DNA of 64,000 nt from Methanohalophilus mahii DSM 5219 (lineage in GTDB: Archaea > Halobacteriota > Methanosarcinia > Methanosarcinales > Methanosarcinaceae): assembly GCF_000025865.1 (NCBI RefSeq), contig NC_014002.1, positions 1,674,001 to 1,738,000 of the forward strand, given 5' to 3'. Shown here piece by piece: positions 1 to 9,200 of this stretch; positions within the stretch are counted from its first letter, which is position 1; each line of letters begins with the position of its first letter. The position numbers and the translations under genes are program-made. The notes below the pieces were generated by a model that was given only the letters and a program-made list of their open reading frames with translations, ran no database searches and had not been told where the DNA came from.

Positions 1-117
1 TAATGAAGTGCTAATAATCTCTTTCTTTTGGATATTTAAGGATGTCGAATTATTGACGCATAAAATCTATAGCTACGAACATAATAATAGTGGTTTTGTG
101 AAGAAGATACACAACTG

Positions 118-127
118 TTATATAATA
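118..127 (+). promoter_or_regulatory. TATA-like promoter element upstream of the first gene
   Basis: The string TTATATAATA lies about 52 bases before the ATG at 180. With an archaeal spacing of about 25 bases, transcription would begin near 145-150. This leaves a short leader that contains the GGAGTGAG ribosome binding site at 169-176. The call rests on sequence pattern and position only. Confidence 0.45.
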
Positions 128-179
128 TCCCCAAACATAATTATCAGATAAAAGCACCAATCTTAACAGGAGTGAGAAT

Positions 180-509
180 ATGACAGAAGTTACTGTAAAC
201 TCAAGAATCTGTGGTTACAAGCATAAAATTAACGCAGAAAAAGAAGGTAAAAAGATTAATGTCGATATTGACAGTGACTGCAAAAAAATACAGGCAATGT
301 CAAAGATGGAAGTACCAAGAATGGAAATTTTTGACATCCGGGACAACTACATCACCAAAAAGGCACAGGAAGCACACACATGTCCAACCTGTATAGTTCC
401 AAGTGGAGCAATTCATGCCTGCCACCTTGAATCAGGATTCATTTCCAAAACACTGGCAAAAGAATCAGGTAGCATCAGTATCGATTTTGATGAAGAAATT
501 GATGATTGA
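180..509 (+). CDS. small cysteine-containing conserved methanogen protein of unknown function
   Basis: A 109-residue soluble protein with a good ribosome binding site (GGAGTGA, about 4 bases before ATG). It has no signal peptide or membrane segment. Cysteines occur at about residues 11, 34, 68, 71 and 81; the CPTC pair and the following His/Cys residues could bind a metal or an Fe-S cluster, but this is inference. The C-terminus is very acidic. It resembles uncharacterised small proteins I associate with methanogens (DUF6951-like), and I cannot assign a function. It precedes the histone gene in the same direction with a gap of 46 bases, so the two may be co-transcribed. Confidence 0.6.
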   Translation: MTEVTVNSRICGYKHKINAEKEGKKINVDIDSDCKKIQAMSKMEVPRMEIFDIRDNYITKKAQEAHTCPTCIVPSGAIHACHLESGFISKTLAKESGSISIDFDEEIDD

Positions 510-555
510 ACAAATAAACACATAAATTATCCACTCGCAGGAGACAAAGAATAGA

Positions 556-777
556 ATGACAATAATACCAGTTGCACCAGTTGGAAGAGTTATCAGAAAA
601 GCAGGTGCAGAGAGAATAAGTGAAAGTGCAAGTGCGGAGCTTGCCATGATACTGGAAGAATACGGCATGAAAATATCAAATGAAGCCATTGCTCTTGCCA
701 GACACGCAGGAAGAAAAACAGTTAAAGAAGAAGATATAAAAATGGCAGTTGATATTGCACGCAAGACACGCGACTAA
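556..777 (+). CDS. archaeal histone (HMf/HTz family)
   Basis: A 73-residue protein made of a single histone fold with no tails, the usual length for archaeal histones that dimerise and wrap DNA. Family hallmarks are visible: an N-terminal segment IPVAPVGRVIRKAGAERIS (alpha-1), a long central helix (residues about 24-50) and the C-terminal RKTVKEEDIKMAV stretch before alpha-3. A GGAG ribosome binding site lies about 11 bases upstream. It converges on the membrane-protein gene downstream, the two stops being only 2 bases apart. Confidence 0.95.
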   Translation: MTIIPVAPVGRVIRKAGAERISESASAELAMILEEYGMKISNEAIALARHAGRKTVKEEDIKMAVDIARKTRD

Positions 778-779
778 TT

Positions 780-1286
780 TCAAAATAAAAGATCAATAAA
801 ACTAATTCCCACCAGTGTGGATATAGTCACTATAAAACCGGCAATCAAGATTCCTCCCAGAATGGCCATGAGAGCGTGCCTGAATTTTATTCCAAAAACA
901 AAAGCTGCTGCACAGCCGGTCCATGCACCCGTAATCGGAAGAGGAATAGCTACAAACATTACCAATGCCATGGTTCCGTATTTTTCAAATCTCTCCGAAT
1001 GGTTACGGTGGGTGCGTGCAAAAAGCCACCCAAAAAACCTATCTAAGATGTAAAAACGCCTGAGCCGGGATGACACCGGCTCAAGAAACAATAAAAGAGG
1101 TACCACAGGAAGCATATTACCAAAAACAGCCAGAAAATATGCTTCCAGAGGAGACATATTGTATAAACCTATAGCAATTGGAATTGCCCCCCTGAGCTCA
1201 GCTATCGGCAAAGCAGCCATTATTATAGTAGCAAGCCAGGAAGGAACTGAGCCCAATAAACCGATAAACTGGTCACCAAAAAGCAT
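780..1286 (-). CDS. COG2426-type small multidrug export-like membrane protein
   Basis: A 168-residue integral membrane protein with about four to five hydrophobic segments (residues about 8-40, 47-67, 104-130, 135-168). The ALPIAELRGAIPIAIG stretch near residues 24-40 and the later PLPITGAWTGC stretch are typical of the family named small multi-drug export protein. The function of that family is poorly established, and a transport role here is only inferred from the name. It lies downstream of rfcS on the same strand with a 9-base gap, so it is probably in the same transcript. Confidence 0.7.
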   Translation of the reverse strand: MLFGDQFIGLLGSVPSWLATIIMAALPIAELRGAIPIAIGLYNMSPLEAYFLAVFGNMLPVVPLLLFLEPVSSRLRRFYILDRFFGWLFARTHRNHSERFEKYGTMALVMFVAIPLPITGAWTGCAAAFVFGIKFRHALMAILGGILIAGFIVTISTLVGISFIDLLF

Positions 1287-1295
1287 TAAATAACC

Positions 1296-2252
1296 TTATT
1301 CCTCGCCTTCAATTGAGAGATGAGCAAGTAAAGCATCCAGCTGGATGCGCTCATCAGCCCCTTCAGTAATCCTGAAATCGATCTCACCCAGCACATCAAC
1401 AATTGAGACAAGTTTCCGGGCAGGTATATCAAGATCAAAGAGAGACCTGTAAACCTGGCCTACAACATCTTCGCCGGATAAACCCCTTGAAACCATTAAA
1501 TCATCGAGTTTTTTGCGAGATGAAATAAAGTTGCCTCCAAGAGCACTTTCCAAAAGGGCCTTTATTTCTTCAGGGTGAGCCGTAGCAGTAATCCGATAAA
1601 TACTGTCCGCATGGATACTTGTATCAAACATTGAAGCAGCCTGAACGGCATTTATTGCTTTGCGCATATCCCCTTCTGCAACATATTTGATGGCTTCAAT
1701 ACCATCATCTGCAATATCCAGACCTTCCTTTTCTGCTATATGCCGACAACGCTTGCCTATTGCATCATCGGAAAGAGGACGGAACCTGTAAACCGCACAT
1801 CTGGATTGTATTGGCTCAATAATCTTGGAAGAATAGTTACATGAAAGAATAAATCTGCAATTGTTCGTATAGCGTTCCATGGTACGCCTCAATGCAGACT
1901 GTGCATCAGGCGTGAGAGCATCGGCCTCATCAAGAAAGATTATCTTAAAATCCGCTCCACCGATTGGAGAAGTTTTTGCAAAATTCTTTATTTTGGTCCT
2001 GACCACATCAATACCGCGCTCATCCGAGGCATTCAGTTCAGTGAAATTTTCCCGCCAATCATCACCAAAGAGTTCCCTGGCAATTGATACGGCTGTAGCT
2101 GTTTTTCCTACACCGGGCGGACCTGAAAAAAGCAAGTGTGGGAGATTATTGGTTTTTATATAGGAGCGCAGTCTTTCAATCGCATCTGATTGTCCCACCA
2201 CATCTTCAAGCCTGTAAGGCCTGTATTTTTCAATCCATATTTCTTCTTTCAT
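1296..2252 (-). CDS. rfcS: replication factor C small subunit (clamp loader)
   Basis: A clamp-loader ATPase of 318 residues that, with the large subunit, opens and loads PCNA on primed DNA. Visible motifs are the start [18 protein letters not shown], Walker A GPPGVGKT, Walker B with the LDEADALT box, and the SRC arginine-finger motif ([10 protein letters not shown]), followed by the C-terminal oligomerisation helices. The frame could extend 12 codons further, but the ATG at 2252 has a strong GGAGGAT ribosome binding site and fits the family N-terminus, so I chose it. Confidence 0.95.
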   Translation of the reverse strand: MKEEIWIEKYRPYRLEDVVGQSDAIERLRSYIKTNNLPHLLFSGPPGVGKTATAVSIARELFGDDWRENFTELNASDERGIDVVRTKIKNFAKTSPIGGADFKIIFLDEADALTPDAQSALRRTMERYTNNCRFILSCNYSSKIIEPIQSRCAVYRFRPLSDDAIGKRCRHIAEKEGLDIADDGIEAIKYVAEGDMRKAINAVQAASMFDTSIHADSIYRITATAHPEEIKALLESALGGNFISSRKKLDDLMVSRGLSGEDVVGQVYRSLFDLDIPARKLVSIVDVLGEIDFRITEGADERIQLDALLAHLSIEGEE

Positions 2253-2353
2253 AGCTATCCTCCAAATTCGGCGAGCAAGGGGGAGCAAGAATAAGATTTA
2301 ATTAGAGTTTAAATTTTCGCAAAACATGACAGGAGATGAAGCCAGAAATGACT

Positions 2354-2695
2354 TCATCTGTAAATCTTTTCATAAGCAAGTTTTCCTGAAAAAGGAAACC
2401 TGAACTTTGCACCCCTCCATGCCATTATGACAAGTACAAGTGTCAGGAAAAGGGACAAAAATCCTCCAATGTCAGCAAGTATCCAGCCTACATATGGAAT
2501 CCAGGCAATCAGATAGATGCCTATGGAAAGAGGCAAAAACGTTAGTATAGACTGCAATGCATGGAATTGTACAAACCTGTTTTCCCTTTCTATGAGAAGG
2601 AAGATAAGACCTGTGATCCAGAAGCCTACATAACAAAGCACAGCTTCAACGTTTTCATCCAAGCCGGTAACTGTTGAATAACCAAGACGACCCAT
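2354..2695 (-). CDS. small membrane protein at the end of the rnf operon (DUF4870-like)
   Basis: A protein of about 113 residues with three hydrophobic segments (about 17-37, 50-72 and 74-95 of the ORF) and a conserved-looking ENRFVQFHALQS stretch between the first two, as in DUF4870/Tic20-like proteins. The ATG at 2695 has a GAGGTGA ribosome binding site and lies 4 bases beyond the rnfB stop, so it is translated with the rnf genes. In Methanosarcina acetivorans the rnf cluster also ends with a small membrane protein gene (MA0665); the position matches. It may be an accessory or assembly factor of Rnf, which is inference. Confidence 0.75.
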   Translation of the reverse strand: MGRLGYSTVTGLDENVEAVLCYVGFWITGLIFLLIERENRFVQFHALQSILTFLPLSIGIYLIAWIPYVGWILADIGGFLSLFLTLVLVIMAWRGAKFRFPFSGKLAYEKIYR

Positions 2696-2699
2696 CAAA

Positions 2700-3497
2700 T
2701 CACCTCATTTCAATACAGCCCTGTGGGCATTTTTCCACGCACTTACCACAGGATATACATTTTTCCTGATCGATCTCCGCAAGGAATTTGGTTACATGCA
2801 CTGCATCTACAGGACATGCCTTTTCACAAAGTTTGCAACCAATGCAACCGTTTTCACATACTGCTTTTACAGTCTTTCCTTTGTCATGGGACATGCAGAC
2901 TACATGTACCTTTTCTGACTGCTTTGCAAATACCAGAATGTCGTTGGGACATGATGCAATACAAATACCACAACTTGTACACAAATTCTTGTTAATTTTG
3001 GGCAAACGGTCATCACCAATATGAATAGCATCGAATGGACAAACTCTTACACAGGTGCCCCGCCCCATACATCCGTAGTTACAACCTTTTTCACCTTCAG
3101 AAAGCATCATCACGGCTTTACAATCTTCAATACCTTCATAATTGAACCTGTCGATACAATGGATGCCCCCATTGCAACGAACATAAGGGTATTCTGCTTC
3201 AGCATCAGAAACTTCCTGGCCCAAAATTCCGCCGATTTCTTTGGCTACATCAAAACCACCTACCGGACATCCGGTAAGTGGGGCATTGTCCTCCACCACA
3301 TGTTCAGCAAAGTCAGCACATCCGGCATACCCACATGCACCACAGTTTATACCTGGCAAAATTTCAGTTACTTCTTCTACAAGAGGGTTTACATCCACTT
3401 TGAATTTCTTGGAAGCAACAATCAACATAATACCAATGGCAAGACCCAAACCTCCCAGAGTTGCCATAGATTGGATGAGAATTGTTGTAAGATTCAT
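2700..3497 (-). CDS. rnfB: Rnf electron transport complex subunit RnfB
   Basis: A 265-residue iron-sulfur subunit that receives electrons from reduced ferredoxin. There is one N-terminal membrane anchor (residues about 8-28), then a CGACGYAGC motif with a distal cysteine for the RnfB-type [4Fe-4S] cluster. Several ferredoxin-type cysteine motifs follow (CVRVCP, CTSCGICIASCP, CIGCKLCEKACP, CISCGKCVEKCP). It overlaps rnfA by 4 bases and has an AGGTGAT ribosome binding site. The number of ferredoxin motifs predicts a multi-cluster wire. Confidence 0.95.
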   Translation of the reverse strand: MNLTTILIQSMATLGGLGLAIGIMLIVASKKFKVDVNPLVEEVTEILPGINCGACGYAGCADFAEHVVEDNAPLTGCPVGGFDVAKEIGGILGQEVSDAEAEYPYVRCNGGIHCIDRFNYEGIEDCKAVMMLSEGEKGCNYGCMGRGTCVRVCPFDAIHIGDDRLPKINKNLCTSCGICIASCPNDILVFAKQSEKVHVVCMSHDKGKTVKAVCENGCIGCKLCEKACPVDAVHVTKFLAEIDQEKCISCGKCVEKCPQGCIEMR

Positions 3498-4087
3498 ATA
3501 GGTATCACCTTGAAGTAGTTAATAAACGCCATTGAGAGGAAGGCAGCGATTATAAATGCCTGAGGCAAACCTTTCATTGCAGCAGGGACCGGTACTAAAG
3601 AGGTTCTTTCTCTTATACTTGACATCATCACCATTACTATGGTATAACCTATACCTGCCGAAATTCCAAATACAATACTTTCCAGGAAAGAATATTCATT
3701 CATTACGTTAAGTAATACTACACCCAATACAGCACAATTTGTAGTTATAAGAGGGAGATAGATACCAAGTGACCTATAAAGGGAAGGTATATTTTTCCTC
3801 ACAACAAATTCAACAAGCTGTACAAGTGAAGCGATCACCACAATGAAACTGATGAGTCTTAAAAAGGTAAGACCCAATGGATCAAGAATAAACGTATAAA
3901 TTCCGTAAGAAATTATTGAAGCCATTGTCATGACAAAAATAACGGCCCCTGACATACCTGCAGCACCTTTGGTGTCTTTTGTGACACCAAGGAAGGAACA
4001 AAGCCCAAGGAATTGTATAATCAGGAAGTTCTTAATAAAAGCTCCTTCTAAAAAAATGGCAAATAAAGCTTTTTCTACCAATTTCAT
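3494..4087 (-). CDS. rnfA: Rnf complex subunit RnfA
   Basis: A 197-residue integral membrane subunit with about six transmembrane helices. RnfA and RnfE are homologous and form the inverted pair at the membrane core, thought to hold a [2Fe-2S] cluster between them; the FLGLCSFLGV and TNCAVLGV stretches contain the conserved cysteines. The ATG at 4087 has an AGGTGA ribosome binding site and overlaps the rnfE stop by 4 bases. Confidence 0.95.
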   Translation of the reverse strand: MKLVEKALFAIFLEGAFIKNFLIIQFLGLCSFLGVTKDTKGAAGMSGAVIFVMTMASIISYGIYTFILDPLGLTFLRLISFIVVIASLVQLVEFVVRKNIPSLYRSLGIYLPLITTNCAVLGVVLLNVMNEYSFLESIVFGISAGIGYTIVMVMMSSIRERTSLVPVPAAMKGLPQAFIIAAFLSMAFINYFKVIPI

Positions 4088-4701
4088 TCACCTCTTGCAA
4101 GTTTTTTTGCGCGTCTGTGATTTATAAGTGCCATTAAAATACCTATTGTAAGGAATGCACCGGGAGGCAAGATCATGTAAGCGGCAGGCTCAACCATTGG
4201 CAGTGCAATAAGCATTTGTCCGAAAACAACAATTTGACCGGTTCCCAAAATTTCCCGGGTACCACCTATGAGTACCAATGCAAAAAGGAAACCTGTTGCA
4301 ATACCAAGTGCATCTACCAAAGAATATGGAACTGTATTCTTATTTGCATAAGCTTCTGCACGCCCGATGATTACACAATTTACAACAATCAAGGGAATAA
4401 AAACGCCCAATGCTTCATATAAAGGCGGTGTATATGCCTCCATTACCATTTCGACAATAGATACAAAAGTGGCAATGATCAAAATAAATATAGGCAGCCT
4501 TACTGTGGAAGGGATCTGTTTTCTAAGAGCTGAAACCATCAGGTTAGCAGAAATCAAAACAAAAGCAGTCGCTGCAGACATTCCTATTGCATTATCTACG
4601 GAAGTAGTTACTGCCAGTGCGGGACACAAGCCCAACACAAGAGCAAATACTGGATTGTCTTTTGTAATTCCACGAATGAACTCGTTGAATGCTTTACTCA
4701 T
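4084..4701 (-). CDS. rnfE: Rnf complex subunit RnfE
   Basis: An integral membrane subunit of about 205 residues, homologous to RnfA, with about six helices. The paired cysteine motifs LGLCPALAV and VNCVIIGRAEA are conserved. The ATG at 4701 is preceded by AGGTGATATTT, so I preferred it to the upstream in-frame GTG at 4710. It lies 13 bases after the rnfG stop. Confidence 0.94.
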   Translation of the reverse strand: MSKAFNEFIRGITKDNPVFALVLGLCPALAVTTSVDNAIGMSAATAFVLISANLMVSALRKQIPSTVRLPIFILIIATFVSIVEMVMEAYTPPLYEALGVFIPLIVVNCVIIGRAEAYANKNTVPYSLVDALGIATGFLFALVLIGGTREILGTGQIVVFGQMLIALPMVEPAAYMILPPGAFLTIGILMALINHRRAKKLARGE

Positions 4702-4714
4702 AAATATCACCTAA

Positions 4715-5266
4715 TTAAGTTTCATGCTCCTTGATTTCATCAATTTTTGAATTCAATGCATCCACCACAGCATGAGATGAAGTAGTTGCACCGGTAATAG
4801 CATCTATTGAACCCCCATCTTGTGAAAGTTGAAGGTTGTCAACAGCTAAGTTGGAAAATTGGTTTTTAAATTTATCCTCCGTGATTTTTGCACCCAACCC
4901 CGGTGTTTCAGAATGACCCATTACATCCATACCAGTAATAGTATTAAAGGAAGAATCAATACCACCAGCCAATTCAACTGGTCCATTATAGCCGTTTTCT
5001 TCACTAAAGAAAGCATAACCTACCAAATTACCAGAGGAATCAAATGCTTTATAATAAAGAATTTGTTCCCCATTATTGTATACAGGTTCAAAAGATGAAG
5101 CAGAAGGCACTACTTCTTTCATAGCTTCTTCTTGTGCTTCTATCTTATTAATTTCAAGTTGTTCCTGTGTGGGCACGTAAGTAAGACCGAGCATTAGAGA
5201 AGCAACCAGACAAACCAATACAAGTTTGCCTATAATAATTACAACATCTCTTTTTGATTCAGTCAT
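4715..5266 (-). CDS. rnfG: Rnf complex subunit RnfG (covalent flavoprotein)
   Basis: A 183-residue subunit with one N-terminal membrane segment (residues about 10-27) and an external FMN-binding domain. The motif DAITGATTSSHAV near residues 155-167 is the flavinylation site, where the threonine carries FMN attached by ApbE; an apbE gene is divergent to this operon. The ATG at 5266 has a GGGGGTGA ribosome binding site and starts 8 bases inside rnfD. The TTG one codon upstream is less likely. Confidence 0.94.
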   Translation of the reverse strand: MTESKRDVVIIIGKLVLVCLVASLMLGLTYVPTQEQLEINKIEAQEEAMKEVVPSASSFEPVYNNGEQILYYKAFDSSGNLVGYAFFSEENGYNGPVELAGGIDSSFNTITGMDVMGHSETPGLGAKITEDKFKNQFSNLAVDNLQLSQDGGSIDAITGATTSSHAVVDALNSKIDEIKEHET

Positions 5267-6182
5267 CAATCTTCACCCCCAGCCTTTCAAAAGGAATTTT
5301 ATCCATAATTGCCTTATACTTACGTTGGAGGAAGGATTCATCCGCAAAAGAACCTGGCAAGGTGGAATTATCAATAAATGCCGTTACACAATTGGCCAGG
5401 AATATACTATAAAAGACTGCAAATATGTAATTTGCATAATGACCATATATTACAGTTAAAATGCCGCAAAGTACACCGTATATAATCCTACCTTTTTTAG
5501 TCACCGGTGAAGAAGGAGAATCAGTAGCAAGGAAAAGTACACCAAAAACAAATGCACCTGTGATCACATGCCCCATATTATCCCCTACTAGAAAAGCAAG
5601 TATAAGAGTTGTCAGCACATAGAAAGCCGGAATCTTCCATTCTATATACTTCTTTAAAATCAGATATAAACCGCCAATCAAAGCAATCGGTGATACACCA
5701 ATAAGTAATCCTGCCCCATTCTCAAGGAATATGTCGGAAATACCTCCCAGTTCAGGGAAGGACACGGGATACATATAGGATGAATAAGCCAAAATTAGGA
5801 AAACCCAGGCAACCAGCACAGGATTGAATATATAGGAGCCAATTCCGCCAAAAGCATGTTTTCCAATGGCCACTGCAAAAAAGGAACCCACAACAGGAAT
5901 CCATATTGGTGCTTCAGCCGGCAACATAAGAGCGAGCATCAATCCAATGAGAACAGCCTGTCCATCCATTATCGTAATTTTTTTATTGAATACTTTCTCA
6001 ATCACCAGTTCAGTAATTACTGCCATACCAATCCCGGCAAAGATTATAGCAAGTGCATATAGTCCGAAAAAATAAACCGAGACAAGACTTACAGGCAAAA
6101 GAGCCAGAACTTTCATCCATGTTATTTTTTTGAACGTTGTATCTTGTTTGATATGAGGAGGGGGCGATATTGTAAAAGTCAT
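5259..6182 (-). CDS. rnfD: Rnf complex subunit RnfD
   Basis: An integral membrane subunit of 307 residues of the RnfD/NqrB family, with about eight to ten helices. The ATDSPSSPVTKKGRIIYG stretch near residue 225 matches the TDPxSxP region conserved in the family. It is expected to carry flavin and to help couple electron flow to ion transport. The ATG at 6182 has GAAGTGA 5 bases upstream and abuts the rnfC stop, so I preferred it to a GTG at 6191. Confidence 0.93.
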   Translation of the reverse strand: MTFTISPPPHIKQDTTFKKITWMKVLALLPVSLVSVYFFGLYALAIIFAGIGMAVITELVIEKVFNKKITIMDGQAVLIGLMLALMLPAEAPIWIPVVGSFFAVAIGKHAFGGIGSYIFNPVLVAWVFLILAYSSYMYPVSFPELGGISDIFLENGAGLLIGVSPIALIGGLYLILKKYIEWKIPAFYVLTTLILAFLVGDNMGHVITGAFVFGVLFLATDSPSSPVTKKGRIIYGVLCGILTVIYGHYANYIFAVFYSIFLANCVTAFIDNSTLPGSFADESFLQRKYKAIMDKIPFERLGVKIDD

Positions 6183-6183
6183 G

Positions 6184-7539
6184 TTATTCACTTCCGCATG
6201 AACATCCTAATTTAATATTTGATGATTCCTTTTCAGAAAAATCTTCATCGGCTCTTGCAATTGCTTCCTTGGAGTACTGGATGAGTTGCATTACATGAAT
6301 CTTACTGGGACAAACAGAAGAACATCTTCCGCATTCTATGCAGTTCTCTATATGCATCTGTCTACACTCATCAAAACGACCCTGATTGGAAAGAGCTGCT
6401 ATCCTGTTTGGAATAAGATCCACAGGGCACACATCCACACAACGGGCACAATGTATACAATCCTTTGAGATATCCTTTAGTACTTCATCTTTGTCCTGAA
6501 CTATAATGGAGGTGGTCATTTTAGTAACCGGGACTTCTTCATCATACTGTGCCACTCCTGTGATTACGCCATTTGAAATCAGTTTCGCAGGTTCACCACG
6601 ATAATCACCACAAGCTTCGATAACATCCTTAAAAGATGTACCTATTTTTACCAGAAGACGCTGAGGATTATTCACCTGACCGGAAACAGTAACCACCGTT
6701 TCTATATAAGGCATGCCGGTATTGACCAGGTCATTTAGTGCTTTGGCGGATTTCACTCCACATATGGCAACCCCCACACTGGCCGGAGTGCAACGGAAAG
6801 GTACTTTCCTGCCTGTAACATTATAAGTGAAATATTCAAAAATATTTTTGCCGTATATCTTGTCCTGTGAAACTACGATAATATCAGTATCCTGGTCATT
6901 GAAATAATAACCAACCCTTCTCTTACCGATAAGAGGTGCCACCATTATAGTTTTTCCCTCATAATCCAGGCCATCAAAGGCATCGATGGAATCCTCATCA
7001 TCATTTCTCAGAACAATGGCCCCCCGACTGGCACCAGCGGCTTTCATCAACAAACGTAGTGAATCAAGCATCTCTGATGCATATTCCAGGGGAGTTTCAT
7101 AGTTATGGCCGACCCATTCAGATGCGGTGGCATTGATCAGGACTGTATCGATATCACAATCCGGAGGATTCAAGACCAGGTGGGTAGGAGTACCATAGTT
7201 TTCCACGATCCCTGCCTCTTTGATAACCGAGATTAATTGCTCCCTACCGGAGTCTTTGAAGGGAGTGAAATCTTCACATTCTGTTTCTTCTACTGGCTGG
7301 ATAACTACACTGTTTATCCTGTTACCGGATGGATGTGAACTTTCTTCAACTGAAACCACTTCTCCACAGACGCTGGAATGGATTGCAGCACATCTATCAG
7401 AAGGACATTCACCAATCTTCTGGCCAACCTTAACAACTTCCCCTTTACTTACAAGTGGTTCACAAACGTCTCCATTGTGCTGCTTAAGAGGGATAACCAT
7501 TTTATCAGGGATTGTTTCCATAATATTAATTTCTGCCAT
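6184..7539 (-). CDS. rnfC: Rnf complex subunit RnfC
   Basis: A 451-residue peripheral subunit. It begins with a barrel-sandwich domain (PLKQHNGDVCEPLVSKGEVV), continues with a nucleotide/flavin-binding-like middle region, and ends with two [4Fe-4S] ferredoxin motifs (CIHCARCVDVCP and CIECGRCSSVCP). In methanogens the Rnf complex does not use NAD; electrons leave through the cytochrome MmcA to methanophenazine or external acceptors (known for M. acetivorans). The ATG at 7539 has a GGAGTTGGT ribosome binding site and lies 14 bases after mmcA. Confidence 0.93.
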   Translation of the reverse strand: MAEINIMETIPDKMVIPLKQHNGDVCEPLVSKGEVVKVGQKIGECPSDRCAAIHSSVCGEVVSVEESSHPSGNRINSVVIQPVEETECEDFTPFKDSGREQLISVIKEAGIVENYGTPTHLVLNPPDCDIDTVLINATASEWVGHNYETPLEYASEMLDSLRLLMKAAGASRGAIVLRNDDEDSIDAFDGLDYEGKTIMVAPLIGKRRVGYYFNDQDTDIIVVSQDKIYGKNIFEYFTYNVTGRKVPFRCTPASVGVAICGVKSAKALNDLVNTGMPYIETVVTVSGQVNNPQRLLVKIGTSFKDVIEACGDYRGEPAKLISNGVITGVAQYDEEVPVTKMTTSIIVQDKDEVLKDISKDCIHCARCVDVCPVDLIPNRIAALSNQGRFDECRQMHIENCIECGRCSSVCPSKIHVMQLIQYSKEAIARADEDFSEKESSNIKLGCSCGSE

Positions 7540-7553
7540 TTGATACCAACTCC

Positions 7554-9116
7554 TTAGAATGCAGGATCCCTTTCTACTTCAGGGGGCTTTGCCCCAGGTA
7601 CTTCAATTTCTATGGTCTCTGCGGAGAAGTTGGTCGGAGGATCGGTTTCTGCAGGATCACTGTCATATCCAAGGGATGCCCAGTCAATTACAGGCTGCTC
7701 TTCATGACAGGTCAGACAATCCGGCCTTTCCTCAAAGTGGACTTGTTGAAGAGTTTCTGAAGCAGATACCCCATGACAATCATCACACATAAGAGGATCT
7801 GCCATTCCAGTTTCAGAACCTGCAATGTTGTGTCCCAGCTTATAGTGAAGATCAACCTGTCTCAGGACTGCATCTGGATAATCTGGTGTACCGTCATTGT
7901 CACCATCATAGGTCTGCATTTCCTCAGAAGTTACTGTTCCATCATCGTTAGAATCAGCTGCTTTTACTTCAGATATCGGAATCGGATCACCCATTGAAGC
8001 ACTGGTATTCGGATTGGCAAGGACATCTGAATCCTGGCCTGCATCCCACCAGCTGCCTGTTACCACATTGAAAGCAGCTAGTTTTACACCACTGTCATTC
8101 TTACGGTCAGGTAAATCAAGCTCGCCTTCAGAGACACCATTTGACCAGGCAAGTTGTGGAGCAAAGTCTTCCATCCTGTGAGAATCCTCACGTTCGCCTG
8201 AAGACCAGTTAAAAGACTTAAGTGGAGTTCCTCCGGGTAATTCGCCCCCGGGTAGGGCCGGAATATGACAGGATTGACATTCCATAAATTCCAGGTGTGC
8301 ATCCGTAATCGGGCCATGGGAGATGCCCTCATGACAATCTGCATCCTCACAGCTCTTCATGCTAGCCAATTCACCATGTACAGATTCCTCTTCAGGGGTT
8401 TCGGATCCATGAACTTCACTTCCGGCAATGTTGTGTTCTTCTGTAGTGTGACATTCAACACAATTTACATCAGCATGTACATCATATTTATGATAATCTT
8501 CTGAAGCCCACATTACAGCAGTGGTCGGGACATCCATTTCATGGCAGCTGTCTATGCAGGAGGTTTTGGTCGGGGCTGCATTCACAGCATCATGGAAAGC
8601 TATGAGTATTGGCAGAGGTGTTAGCACATCAAGAGTATAGGTGGCTACATGGAGCGGATCCTGCTGGACAACAGGAATAGCATCTTCCAAAGCAGCATCA
8701 TTGGCCGCGGAGAAATTACCTGATTCAAAGGCCATCGCCCTCTTTTCAGCATCGTACAAACCATATTGTTCATGGCAGCTCATACAATCGATATCAACGC
8801 TGTATTCTTCCAGTTCACCCCCACCCGGATGATAGCGACCGTATTCTTTCACCCACTGTTCTTCTCCCTGGACATCAACATTATAATTGGTTAAAGGTTG
8901 CCACTGGGCGATGTCCCTCTGTACATGAGAGGATTCGGCAACTTCTTCATACACACCCATATGACAGCCTCCACAACTTGAGTCCGTCCATTCACCATCT
9001 GTCATATAGTGCTGTGCAAGAAGATCGTTTCCACTGTATCCCAAATACAGGTTTATCCCTGCTAATACAAGGACGATAAATGAAACCGCAACGAGACTTG
9101 CTTTCAAACTTGCCAT
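7554..9116 (-). CDS. mmcA: MmcA-type multihaem cytochrome c of the Rnf complex
   Basis: A 520-residue membrane-anchored, outward-facing cytochrome (one N-terminal hydrophobic segment, residues about 5-27). Six canonical CXXCH motifs lie at residues 48, 111, 219, 280, 444 and 467. Two more have wider spacing: CX3CH (CIDSCH, 187) and CX4CH (CEDADCH, 256). A gap without haem motifs (285-443) contains an EF-hand-like calcium loop at 388-399 and a second Asp-rich loop at 404-415. It is the first gene of the rnf operon, as in M. acetivorans, where MmcA moves electrons to methanophenazine and to extracellular acceptors. I chose the ATG at 9116, preceded by GTGATATTT, over a GTG three codons upstream. 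Confidence 0.93.
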   Translation of the reverse strand: MASLKASLVAVSFIVLVLAGINLYLGYSGNDLLAQHYMTDGEWTDSSCGGCHMGVYEEVAESSHVQRDIAQWQPLTNYNVDVQGEEQWVKEYGRYHPGGGELEEYSVDIDCMSCHEQYGLYDAEKRAMAFESGNFSAANDAALEDAIPVVQQDPLHVATYTLDVLTPLPILIAFHDAVNAAPTKTSCIDSCHEMDVPTTAVMWASEDYHKYDVHADVNCVECHTTEEHNIAGSEVHGSETPEEESVHGELASMKSCEDADCHEGISHGPITDAHLEFMECQSCHIPALPGGELPGGTPLKSFNWSSGEREDSHRMEDFAPQLAWSNGVSEGELDLPDRKNDSGVKLAAFNVVTGSWWDAGQDSDVLANPNTSASMGDPIPISEVKAADSNDDGTVTSEEMQTYDGDNDGTPDYPDAVLRQVDLHYKLGHNIAGSETGMADPLMCDDCHGVSASETLQQVHFEERPDCLTCHEEQPVIDWASLGYDSDPAETDPPTNFSAETIEIEVPGAKPPEVERDPAF

Positions 9117-9153
9117 AAATATCACACATTGTAATTTTGCAACTTCATAAAAT

Positions 9154-9171
9154 ATTGGTCATAATACCAAT
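9154..9171. promoter_or_regulatory. inverted repeat in the presumed 5' leader of the rnf operon
   Basis: ATTGGT and ACCAAT are separated by 6 bases, giving a perfect 6-bp inverted repeat. It lies between the presumed TATA box (9201-9210, minus strand) and the mmcA start at 9116. It could be an operator for a dimeric regulator or a leader hairpin. The call is by pattern only. Confidence 0.3.
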
Positions 9172-9200
9172 CGAGCCATTAAGGCAACAATATATTCCTT

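Noticed and set aside
3021..3518. Plus-strand frame opposite rnfB
   Set aside because: Shadow of the cysteine-rich rnfB codons, with no independent support.
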